A model generated the notes under the pieces. That model did not search any database. It was not told the DNA's origin and was given only the letters and a program-made list of their open reading frames with translations. A DNA stretch of 34,952 nt from a virus. The stretch lies in IMG/VR virus record IMGVR_UViG_3300010970_000061, positions 1-34,952 of that record; one strand, given 5' to 3'. The translations under genes were made by a program, and so were the position numbers. This document shows positions 21,819 to 28,873 of this stretch, one piece after another (position 1 is the stretch's first letter; the number at the start of each line of letters is the position of its first letter).

Positions 21819-21824
21819 GGCTAC

Positions 21825-21891
21825 GGTAGGCCAATGACACTATTCAGCTCAAGTACTCGCAGACGAACGACTAAAAAGACTTTGGCCTACC
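21825..21891 (+). ncRNA. Candidate structured RNA closed by a perfect 10-bp stem
   Basis: GGTAGGCCAA (21825-21834) pairs perfectly with TTGGCCTACC (21882-21891) around a 47-nt interior that may hold a small TCG/CGA hairpin. It starts 6 nt after a stop codon and ends 20 nt before the next ATG. No T-tract follows, so it is not a simple terminator. Not a tRNA by my reading: no T-loop or anticodon arm fits. Confidence 0.45.
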
Positions 21892-21911
21892 ACCCAATTA
21901 AGGAAAACAAA

Positions 21912-21989
21912 ATGTATAAATTTTTAGAATGGCTTGGCGTTATTGCACTTGGTATTGTTCTTGGCTGTATGTTTGCCTACGGGTTCTAA
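21912..21989 (+). CDS. 25-residue membrane peptide
   Basis: MYKFLEWLGVIALGIVLGCM followed by FAYGF: one short hydrophobic helix. AAGGAAAAC precedes the ATG and the stop abuts the next ATG (TAAATG). Small size makes the call uncertain. Confidence 0.45.
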   Translation: MYKFLEWLGVIALGIVLGCMFAYGF

Positions 21990-22502
21990 ATGGAAGAAGT
22001 TTGGATTACGCCCAAAATGCGCGAAATAGCCCATGCTAAAGCTGCAGAAATGGGTACTTTGCGTAATAGCATTTCAGGCGGTCAAGGCAATGTTATTGGG
22101 TTCTTAGGTGAATTGGCTGCTAATTCCATACTGGGCGGCAGCTTAGAAAACACCTACCAGTACGACATATTGCTAAAAGATGGCAGAACGGTGGATGTTA
22201 AAAGCAAACGCGCCAAAGTTAAGCCATTGCCGTATTACGAATGCAGCGTATCTGCCCATAACATTAAGCAAGAATGCGACTTTTACTTATTTGTACGGGT
22301 AACTAACGAACTTGACAGGGCATGGGTGCTAGGCATGATAGACAAACGCGAATACTACCAAAAAGCCAACTTTGTACCTAAAGGCACATTGGATGGCAGC
22401 AACAATTTTGAAATTAAAGGGGATTGCTACAACTTGAAAATTCAAGAACTGCAAGACCCCCGTTACATCACTAAATGTACTTTTAAACTGGGGAAAATGT
22501 GA
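21990..22502 (+). CDS. PD-(D/E)XK nuclease-like protein
   Basis: A 170-residue protein with FLGELAANSIL (Glu41), YDILLKDG (Asp59) and RTVDVKSKR (Asp69-Val-Lys71), the E...D...(D/E)XK layout of restriction-endonuclease-fold nucleases, followed by a strand-rich segment (YLFVRVTNELDRAWVLGMID). Homologues in phages are annotated only as hypothetical or resolvase/restriction-like. It may process recombination intermediates or degrade foreign DNA. Confidence 0.65.
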   Translation: MEEVWITPKMREIAHAKAAEMGTLRNSISGGQGNVIGFLGELAANSILGGSLENTYQYDILLKDGRTVDVKSKRAKVKPLPYYECSVSAHNIKQECDFYLFVRVTNELDRAWVLGMIDKREYYQKANFVPKGTLDGSNNFEIKGDCYNLKIQELQDPRYITKCTFKLGKM

Positions 22503-22702
22503 ATACACCATACAACAACGGCAAAATACAAATTGGCAAATACTACCAACCACCTAAGTATGTAGAACAAGACCCTGACATGATTGCAATACAGTCTTGG
22601 TTTATAGGTGATAACAAAGCGGCCCGTAGAAAGTACTGGGCTAACTTTGCTTACATAGTGCTGCTAATAGTAGCTTTTGTACTTATGCTATTAAGTATTT
22701 AG
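22499..22702 (+). CDS. Single-pass membrane protein, GTG start
   Basis: 67 residues; hydrophilic Tyr/Pro/Asp-rich N-terminus and one C-terminal membrane helix (FAYIVLLIVAFVLMLLSI). The GTG start is embedded in a GTGA overlap with the nuclease stop. The 3' end overlaps the endolysin gene tail-to-tail by 20 bases. Unknown function. Confidence 0.6.
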   Translation: MNTPYNNGKIQIGKYYQPPKYVEQDPDMIAIQSWFIGDNKAARRKYWANFAYIVLLIVAFVLMLLSI

Positions 22703-23273
22703 AAACCATATCTATTTTGGCTTTTCTATCAGCAATACCAATAGAACCGCCATTAATGCGTTTAGTCATAGTTTCTATATCACCAGCATCAGCAAGGGCG
22801 TTAAGCCCTTTTTTATTCCAAAACCAGCCTGCAGAAAGGGCCGCATAACGCGGTTCTTCTAATAGCTGGGGGGTAGCTAGCAGGTCAACGCCTAAAGCTT
22901 CTGTAACGGCTTTATAGTTGTCTTTGCCTGTCAATTGAATAAGTCCGCGCCCTATGTACTTTGCGCCATCACCATCTTCTGTATTGCCCATACGCCCTGA
23001 ATAAACTTTATTAGCGATTCTTTCAGGCTTTCTTGCGTATTCTTCAGCGTATTCTTCATTAGGAAAACGGCTAGGCCATGTAGCAACTAACCCTTTTGCG
23101 CTGTAATTTAGGTTTTCGCGCAAGAATTTAAAGCCGCCTGATTCGTGCATACACTGGCCAATAAAGCAGGCTTGGCGTTTAGGGGTGTTTATTTCGTATT
23201 TTTCAAAGGTTTCATTAAGCGGTTCAAGCCACTGTTCACCCAAACCTAAAGAAGCTAACTGTTCACTATTCAT
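22683..23273 (-). CDS. Endolysin, glycoside hydrolase family 19
   Basis: A 196-residue muralytic enzyme of the chitinase-like GH19 family common in phages of Gram-negative bacteria. CMHESGGF carries the catalytic Glu44, and YIGRGLIQLTGKDNY (106-120) is the family's substrate-cleft motif; GWFWNKKGLN and TKRINGGSIGIADR follow in the expected order. No signal peptide, so release depends on a holin. Last gene of the leftward late series; the 3' end collides with the rightward operon. Confidence 0.92.
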   Translation of the reverse strand: MNSEQLASLGLGEQWLEPLNETFEKYEINTPKRQACFIGQCMHESGGFKFLRENLNYSAKGLVATWPSRFPNEEYAEEYARKPERIANKVYSGRMGNTEDGDGAKYIGRGLIQLTGKDNYKAVTEALGVDLLATPQLLEEPRYAALSAGWFWNKKGLNALADAGDIETMTKRINGGSIGIADRKAKIDMVSKYLIA

Positions 23274-23484
23274 CTGATTGGCCTATCTTGATACCAGTAA
23301 TTAACCCAATAAAGCCCCCGACAATTGTCTGAAAAGCTGGGCCTACAATTTCAAAAACTTTCAAATTGTCTATTTTGTCGTGAAATAGGCCAATTAACAT
23401 AACTAAAACCATAGCTAACAAAATCATAGTTAGTGTGTAAGTGGCAAGCAAAGTTACCCGTGTAGATAGTTCGTTTCTATTCAT
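23266..23484 (-). CDS. Holin-like two-helix membrane protein
   Basis: 72 residues with two hydrophobic helices (LLATYTLTMILLAMVLVMLI and FQTIVGGFIGLITGIKIG) and an amphipathic linker. It lies between a spanin-like gene and the endolysin, overlapping the latter by 8 bases. A holin role is inferred from size, topology and location; the gene at 24412 competes for it. Confidence 0.6.
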   Translation of the reverse strand: MNRNELSTRVTLLATYTLTMILLAMVLVMLIGLFHDKIDNLKVFEIVGPAFQTIVGGFIGLITGIKIGQSDE

Positions 23485-23864
23485 TTTAAAGAATCGTATT
23501 GGTTGTAACAGGCCTCTAAACCAACCCTTATTTTGTCTGCTCGGGCAGCTTCCCTAATAAGAAATTCTGCATCAGGGGCAGAAAGGGCTGCTCCGTTGCA
23601 ATCTTGTCCATTGATGGTTTTTGTGGCACTACTGGGGCGGCTACGCAAGCTGCTAATAGCATCAACAAGCTGGGAATTAATAGCAGTAATTTGGGCATCT
23701 TTGTCTTTCCTTATTTTGTCGGCTTCAGCTTGGTATTCGTGTTCTTTTTCACGCACTACTTTTTCTTGGGCGGCTTGCTGATGTTGGCAACCAGACACAA
23801 AACCACCGCAAAATAAAACAATGGCGGTGAAAGCATAAATAACATAAAGGTTTACGCCAAACAT
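23481..23864 (-). CDS. Rz-like spanin (inner-membrane)
   Basis: 127 residues: one N-terminal membrane helix, then a long charged coiled coil (EKVVREKEHEYQAEADKIRK), and a C-terminal conserved-looking part (NGAALSAPDAEFLIREAARA) seen in many Rz-type proteins. The end of the membrane helix reads FVSGCQ, which fits a lipobox (VSGC); the protein may therefore be lipidated. No separate Rz1-like o-spanin frame was found. It disrupts the outer membrane at lysis. Confidence 0.65.
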   Translation of the reverse strand: MFGVNLYVIYAFTAIVLFCGGFVSGCQHQQAAQEKVVREKEHEYQAEADKIRKDKDAQITAINSQLVDAISSLRSRPSSATKTINGQDCNGAALSAPDAEFLIREAARADKIRVGLEACYNQYDSLK

Positions 23865-24415
23865 TACCTATAGCCGCTTATTCTTGGTGAAAATACAAAT
23901 GTAGCCTGCCATGTATCAGGCTTATTGGGTACATTATCATCCACCAAGCCAATACAATTCCAGCCAAAATTGACATAAATACAACGGCTAGTAGAAAGTA
24001 TGCGTTTGACATAACGAAACTGAAATAGTCCATTAGCGTGTACCAAACACCAGCCTTCTTTTGCATTGTCATTGTCCTTAATGGTTTTATCACCCTGTAC
24101 TTTGGTACTGTAGGGCGCGTTTAAGTAGCGCAGCGCAAAGCTGTAAGCAGGGTTACGCCATAGCCATTTAACTTTAGCCCAGTAGCTAATGCCGTTAAGC
24201 TTTTGGAAGGTTGCATCACCATCTAGCGTGTTGTCAGGCGTATTAAACCAGTTAAGCCATGAAGGTAACACTGGCCCTACTGCTTCGTAACTGTGGTTGT
24301 CGCACCACCATAGCTTTTGTACTGCAAATAAAGGCATTATGGGCGCGGTAATAACCGCAATAAGTGTAAGCAGCAGGCTAATTGGTACAAGCAGCAGGTA
24401 TATTAAATAAATCAT
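23864..24415 (-). CDS. Membrane-anchored phage protein (DUF7338-like)
   Basis: A 183-residue protein with an N-terminal membrane helix (LIYLLLVPISLLLTLIAVIT) and a soluble domain starting PSWLNWFNTPDNTLDGD, a pattern I recognise from lysis-region proteins of proteobacterial phages; the DUF number is from memory. Contains several Trp and Cys. Function unknown. Overlaps the holin-like gene by 4 bases and touches the spanin gene. Confidence 0.65.
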   Translation of the reverse strand: MIYLIYLLLVPISLLLTLIAVITAPIMPLFAVQKLWWCDNHSYEAVGPVLPSWLNWFNTPDNTLDGDATFQKLNGISYWAKVKWLWRNPAYSFALRYLNAPYSTKVQGDKTIKDNDNAKEGWCLVHANGLFQFRYVKRILSTSRCIYVNFGWNCIGLVDDNVPNKPDTWQATFVFSPRISGYR

Positions 24416-24594
24416 TGGATAGGTTCTTTAGTTATGTACCTAAGAATGGCTGTAGTTACGCCTACTGCAGCAAATACGGCACCGTAGTATTTAGGGTCAA
24501 TTATGGTTTGTAAGTAAGGCAAATAGTCTAGCAAAGCACCAAAAACAACAAGGGCTACTGAAAACCACATTGTTTTGGACTTGTAGCACTTCAT
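24412..24594 (-). CDS. Small two-helix membrane protein, holin-like
   Basis: 60 residues, two hydrophobic segments (MWFSVALVVFGALLDYLPYL and YGAVFAAVGVTTAILRYIT). Such proteins opening with SKTMWFSVAL are frequent in phage lysis modules. ATGA overlaps on both sides. Alternative holin to the gene at 23266. Confidence 0.6.
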   Translation of the reverse strand: MKCYKSKTMWFSVALVVFGALLDYLPYLQTIIDPKYYGAVFAAVGVTTAILRYITKEPIQ

Positions 24595-24824
24595 TTTTTT
24601 ATAAATATAAAGTCAGTTAAGAAGCTAATTACGCTACCAATAACACCAGCCGCGCCCATTAAGGCCCATAAGCTGCCTTTTGACCGTTCAGCCATGCTAA
24701 CCAGCTTCTTTAAATCTTCATCCATAGAATCTATTTTGCGTTCCATTGAATCAAATTTCTTTTCGTAATCTTCTACTTTTTGCCAGAGTACACCATATTT
24801 AACGGGGTCAATCTCAAACGCCAT
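24591..24824 (-). CDS. Coiled-coil protein with C-terminal membrane helix
   Basis: 77 residues from the ATG at 24824, which has AAGGTGG upstream; a TTG ten codons earlier is possible but lies inside the preceding gene. DYEKKFDSMERKIDSMDEDL is a coiled coil and LMGAAGVIGSVISFLTDFIF a membrane helix. Similar small anti-holin or holin-accessory-like proteins occur in phages; role uncertain. Confidence 0.6.
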   Translation of the reverse strand: MAFEIDPVKYGVLWQKVEDYEKKFDSMERKIDSMDEDLKKLVSMAERSKGSLWALMGAAGVIGSVISFLTDFIFIKK

Positions 24825-24834
24825 AACTTCCACC

Positions 24835-25113
24835 TTAGAAAGTTCCGCAGTCAACTATGTAGCTGCCAGTTTGCAAAAAGTTTACAGAAACCGCATCACC
24901 AATAGCTGTAGCATCTGCCACATTTTCTATGGTGTTGTTTGTCATGTTCAGGTTGCCTGTCATTGGTGTTTGGCCATCAGCAGCAATAGATTGCGTTAAA
25001 CCAGCAGCAATGTCTGAAAGTGTTGTATTGGCCCAGCTAGAAGTAATGGTTGTCCCTGTAACGACAGGGTTGCCTGCTGGCAGTGTATAAGTACCTGACC
25101 CGTTTCTACTCAT
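24835..25113 (-). CDS. Short tail fibre/appendage-type protein
   Basis: From the ATG at 25113 the 92-residue product begins MSRNGSGTYTLPAGNPVVTG, a common opening of fibre proteins, followed by SIAADGQTPMTGNLNMTNNT and AIGDAVSVNFLQ. Longer frames upstream add only a basic stretch overlapping the previous gene. It could be a fibre remnant or an independent short tail fibre placed between ejection and lysis genes. Confidence 0.65.
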   Translation of the reverse strand: MSRNGSGTYTLPAGNPVVTGTTITSSWANTTLSDIAAGLTQSIAADGQTPMTGNLNMTNNTIENVADATAIGDAVSVNFLQTGSYIVDCGTF

Positions 25114-25114
25114 T

Positions 25115-27121
25115 TTATTCTTCCTCTTTAATTTCAGGTTTTTGTGCTGTGTAACCACCTAACAAGGAATTAACTAATGCTTGGCGTTTAAGTGATTTAG
25201 GCCCAGTTCTTGCTAATTCTTCTAATTTGCTTACAGAATCAGGGTCAACCAGCATTTCTGCTAATTTCTTAGAATTGTTGCCCATTTGGTATTCTTCTAA
25301 AAACTTTGCTACCCGTGAAGGCTGTAATGGGGTAGCCATTTTGCTTAATACGCCACCGCCCATTTCTTGGCGCGCCATTTCGTTAAATGTAGTTGCGCTG
25401 TTAGCTGGCAAACGCTGGCCTTGTGCTTCCATTGTGTCCATAAACTTTTCAAAGCCTTGATACGCTTGCATACCGCTTGCTTCTGTAATCAATGTACGCA
25501 AATTGTCGCGTTGTTGCTTGTTACCAGCAATATTAGCTACAAACTTAGGGCCACCCATTTGGTTAGGTCCGCCTTGTAGGTTCTGTGCAGCTTCATTAAA
25601 GTTAGCTTCAAGCTGTTGGCGTACAAAGCTAGGTACAGCTTCGGGGTCTTTTCTACGCAACAAATCAACAGTGCGCTTAATGTCTTTTTCGTACAAAGCT
25701 ACTGGCTTGTTAGGCATTAATACTTGCGCTGCATCAGCACCACCTGCAATTTGACCTACTGGGCCTTGTGCAATAGGGTTAATTTGCTGGCCTAAAGCAG
25801 TTTGGTAGTTACCAGCACCGCGCTTATATTGCGGTGAATTTTCTTTTAGGTAGTTGCTTAATTGGTTAGCAGCTTCAGTAGTAATTGCGCTTGCACCTAC
25901 TTGTAAGCCTGTAGCACCACTCATTTGGGTTGAATATTCATCATCCAAATACTTCTTGGCTGCAATTAATGTTTCAAATGAATTAGGGTTACCGCCTTTT
26001 ACGCCATATTTAGCAGTTTTTGTTACTGCATCTACGGCTTCAGCAATTCTTGGGTTGTCAAATACAGCAGGTGCAGGGTAAACATTTACACGGCCAGCTT
26101 GCTTGTAAAGTGCATCATTGTTCCGTGTAAGGCTTTCCCTTGCGCCACCAATTAAGTCTTTAGCAGCGGTTTGCATATTAACTGGGGTAGCTGAAGTTGG
26201 GGTTGGCCCAATATTCTGTACAGAAGCTTCAAATGCTTGGCGTTGCCCAGCAGGGCGTTGCACCATAAAGTCATTCATTGTTGGCATACTGCTTTGTGCA
26301 TTTTCTACAAAACGCTGTGTGCCAAGCAATGCTTTGTTGCCTGTTACTTGTGCAATTGCTTCTGCGCCAGTAATAGGTGAACCTTGTCGGGCAGAATCGT
26401 ACTGTAATGCTTGTGCTAATTTAATTTGTTCAGGGGTTACACCACGCAAACCTTTATTGGCAATGTCTGCTGTTGTGCTACGCATAGCAAAAGGTGCGCC
26501 TGCTGCTGCTGTAGTACCGCCTGTAACTGCAAATTGAACTAATGGGTTATCTACGCCAACACTTTTTAATGCTTCTGAAGTGCTGCCGCCTACTACCCCT
26601 TGTGTACCTGTCATTGCAAACTGCTGTGCAATGTCGCGGCTTGCTTCACCTAACGGCTTATTTAAAAGGGTTTTTGCGCTTCTAGCAGGGTTAAAACCGC
26701 CACCAGTGTACATTTGGGTAGCAAAGTCAGCTACGCGCCCTACGGGGCTGTTAAATTCAGCTTCAGGCGTAAATACACCTTTTTCTGTTAAATAGGTTTG
26801 TATTGGCGCAGCAGCACGCGGTACTGGCATATCAGGCGTAGTAGCGTATTGGTATAAACGCTTAACATTTTCAGGTGCGCCTACCAATAAATCTAATGCC
26901 CCAGTAATACCTTTACCAGCACTTTGGACTAATTTACGGCCAACACCTACTTGTGGGCGTTCATACAGTACGCTTTCACCGTAGCCTTCTTGTTGCCCAG
27001 CACCTAGCTTTTGTTCTGCTGTTGCTTCGCGTAACGCTGTTTCAACAGTAGCATAGTCAGAAGTGCCTTTTTTGTCAGCGTTTTTTTCTAACCAATCTGC
27101 GTATTTTTCAGGGGCGGCCAT
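25115..27121 (-). CDS. Putative ejection/internal virion protein (largest)
   Basis: 668 residues, Ala/Gln-rich, no Cys-based domain and no clear catalytic motif. Near residue 65-100 there is a helical VGVGRKLVQSAGKGITGALD segment that could be membrane-active, and the second half is helical (TAAKDLIGGARESLTRNNDA, LRTLITEASGMQAYQGFEKF). It is the last of three consecutive genes in the position of the P22 gp7/gp20/gp16 ejection proteins. The role is inferred from location, length and composition. Confidence 0.6.
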   Translation of the reverse strand: MAAPEKYADWLEKNADKKGTSDYATVETALREATAEQKLGAGQQEGYGESVLYERPQVGVGRKLVQSAGKGITGALDLLVGAPENVKRLYQYATTPDMPVPRAAAPIQTYLTEKGVFTPEAEFNSPVGRVADFATQMYTGGGFNPARSAKTLLNKPLGEASRDIAQQFAMTGTQGVVGGSTSEALKSVGVDNPLVQFAVTGGTTAAAGAPFAMRSTTADIANKGLRGVTPEQIKLAQALQYDSARQGSPITGAEAIAQVTGNKALLGTQRFVENAQSSMPTMNDFMVQRPAGQRQAFEASVQNIGPTPTSATPVNMQTAAKDLIGGARESLTRNNDALYKQAGRVNVYPAPAVFDNPRIAEAVDAVTKTAKYGVKGGNPNSFETLIAAKKYLDDEYSTQMSGATGLQVGASAITTEAANQLSNYLKENSPQYKRGAGNYQTALGQQINPIAQGPVGQIAGGADAAQVLMPNKPVALYEKDIKRTVDLLRRKDPEAVPSFVRQQLEANFNEAAQNLQGGPNQMGGPKFVANIAGNKQQRDNLRTLITEASGMQAYQGFEKFMDTMEAQGQRLPANSATTFNEMARQEMGGGVLSKMATPLQPSRVAKFLEEYQMGNNSKKLAEMLVDPDSVSKLEELARTGPKSLKRQALVNSLLGGYTAQKPEIKEEE

Positions 27122-27123
27122 TA

Positions 27124-28398
27124 TTAATTCCCTACAATTTCGTCAGCACTTCTTGGCAAAGTAATAGGCGTTAGGCCCATAGTTTGTATGCTTGCTTGTG
27201 GCAAAGAACGCAACCTATCGTTGTAGCGGCCAACAGCGGCCCTAGCAGCGCGTTCTTGTAAGTCAATTACACGCTTAATATTGGTGTCTGTCATGTCAAT
27301 ACGGAAAGATTTAGCTTCTTGCAAGAATTTAAGGTCTTTGTCAGTAAAGCCTTGACCTGCACCCAAACCTGAACCTGCAATGCTATCAAGTGTATTGCCT
27401 GCAGCATTGGTAATAAGGGTTTGTGTATTAGCTGCTTTAGTTTTGGTATCTGCACCGCCCAAACCAAACGCATCAGCCATTTTAGCCATTTCAAGCTGTA
27501 CATTAGCAGGTGAACCGCTAAAGAACTTACCGCCTTTAAGAATGGCTTTACTTTCTGCTGCGCTTCTAAGCACATCAGGGGCTTTTTCAGCGTTAGCTTG
27601 CAATGTAGAAAACTTTTTAACTTGATCTTCTGCCAAACCGCCTGCAAAAGTCTTTTCTGCAAAGTTAGGAATATTAACTTGTGGGCTACCAGCCCTTTTC
27701 AATTCAACGGCTTTTTGGTTTACAGCGTTAAGTTCCGCTTGTGTCCATTGGGTAGATGGTTTATTAATACCTAAAAATTGTGCTGCTGCTTTTACATCAG
27801 GGGCAAGCTTCATGCCGCCTTCAGCAAACGGTTCAAACTTACCAGTACCCAAGTTAAAGCGGCCAAGTGTTTCACCTTCACCCACTTTTTGGGTTTTAAG
27901 CATATCAATTGCTTGTGCTTTAAGGTAAGCAGGTGCGTAAGGGTCCATAGCTGCAGCAAACGCAGATTTAAAGTCAGGGCCTTTAGCTTCTTGTGCTGCT
28001 ACTTGCTTGTACTGTGGGTTTAGTTCCATGTTTGGCCCGTACATATCTGCAGTAGTTTGGGTAGTTAGCCCTTGTGGGCCATAAATACCGCCTTCTACAG
28101 CAGGTTTTGGGGTCATGGAATCCATGTATTGGTTCAACAATTCAGATTCTTTAGTACGCAATGCGCCTGCCAATTTAGCTGCTTTTTCATCGCCTTTAGT
28201 AGAAAGGTAAGCACCAACTAATTGGTTAACAGGGGCATTTAGCATTTGTAATGGGCTATTAGCTACATATTGGCCTGAAACCATTTGACCTGCTGGCCCT
28301 TGCGACATTTGTTGGCCTGAAGCAAGCAACGCTTCTGCCATTTTTTGTTGGCGGTTTAACTGCTGTTTTTGCAGTTCAAATTCATCAAAAGCTGCCAT
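27124..28398 (-). CDS. Putative ejection protein
   Basis: 424 residues, helical, with a Gln/Met/Ala-rich N-terminus (LQKQQLNRQQKMAEALLASG) and a Lys/Ala-rich remainder. Lies between two similar genes, as P22 gp20 does. No recognised domain. The ATG overlaps the preceding gene by 14 bases. Confidence 0.58.
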   Translation of the reverse strand: MAAFDEFELQKQQLNRQQKMAEALLASGQQMSQGPAGQMVSGQYVANSPLQMLNAPVNQLVGAYLSTKGDEKAAKLAGALRTKESELLNQYMDSMTPKPAVEGGIYGPQGLTTQTTADMYGPNMELNPQYKQVAAQEAKGPDFKSAFAAAMDPYAPAYLKAQAIDMLKTQKVGEGETLGRFNLGTGKFEPFAEGGMKLAPDVKAAAQFLGINKPSTQWTQAELNAVNQKAVELKRAGSPQVNIPNFAEKTFAGGLAEDQVKKFSTLQANAEKAPDVLRSAAESKAILKGGKFFSGSPANVQLEMAKMADAFGLGGADTKTKAANTQTLITNAAGNTLDSIAGSGLGAGQGFTDKDLKFLQEAKSFRIDMTDTNIKRVIDLQERAARAAVGRYNDRLRSLPQASIQTMGLTPITLPRSADEIVGN

Positions 28399-28873
28399 AT
28401 CGTTTCCTTAACATTTGCGCCATTTGCTGTGGCTGAAACTCTTGTACTTGTTGCGGTTGTGTTGCATCAGGCATTTGTGCAAATGCTTGCTGTGCATTAA
28501 TCATTTTTAGTGGTTGTTGTGCAGGCATACCGCCACCACCCATAGAACCCATGCTTTTAGCAATAAGCTGTTTGCCCATATCGGCAGCAGCACCTTTTGT
28601 TGGTGCATTAGCGGCTGCTACAGTATCTAGCGATTTAGCAGCATCAATAGGGTTAGACATTGCATCAGTCATGGTGCTTAATTGGTTAACACCACCGCTA
28701 CCTAATGGCGGCATTTGTGGGTTAATTTGCCCAAAATTGCCTGCTTGTGTAGGTTGCCCAAGTGCGCTTTCAACACCAAGCTGGCCTTGTGGTTTGGCAT
28801 TTAAACCAAACTCGCTGCCACCACCGCTTTGCAATTGGCTGAAATACTTTAAAAGTTCGTCTTTGATGCTCAT
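28385..28873 (-). CDS. Small Gly/Gln/Met-rich virion-region protein
   Basis: 162 residues, low-complexity (MGKQLIAKSMGSMGGGGMPA, QQPQQVQEFQPQQMAQMLRK) with a short helical start (MSIKDELLKYFSQLQSGG). It starts in an ATGA overlap with the S74 gene. Compare P22 gp7, the small ejection protein; homology is not shown. Confidence 0.55.
   Translation of the reverse strand: MSIKDELLKYFSQLQSGGGSEFGLNAKPQGQLGVESALGQPTQAGNFGQINPQMPPLGSGGVNQLSTMTDAMSNPIDAAKSLDTVAAANAPTKGAAADMGKQLIAKSMGSMGGGGMPAQQPLKMINAQQAFAQMPDATQPQQVQEFQPQQMAQMLRKRYGSF

Noticed and set aside
24825-24854. TTG start adding ten residues to the coiled-coil membrane protein
   Set aside because: It lies inside the preceding gene and the ATG at 24824 has a good AAGGTGG before it.
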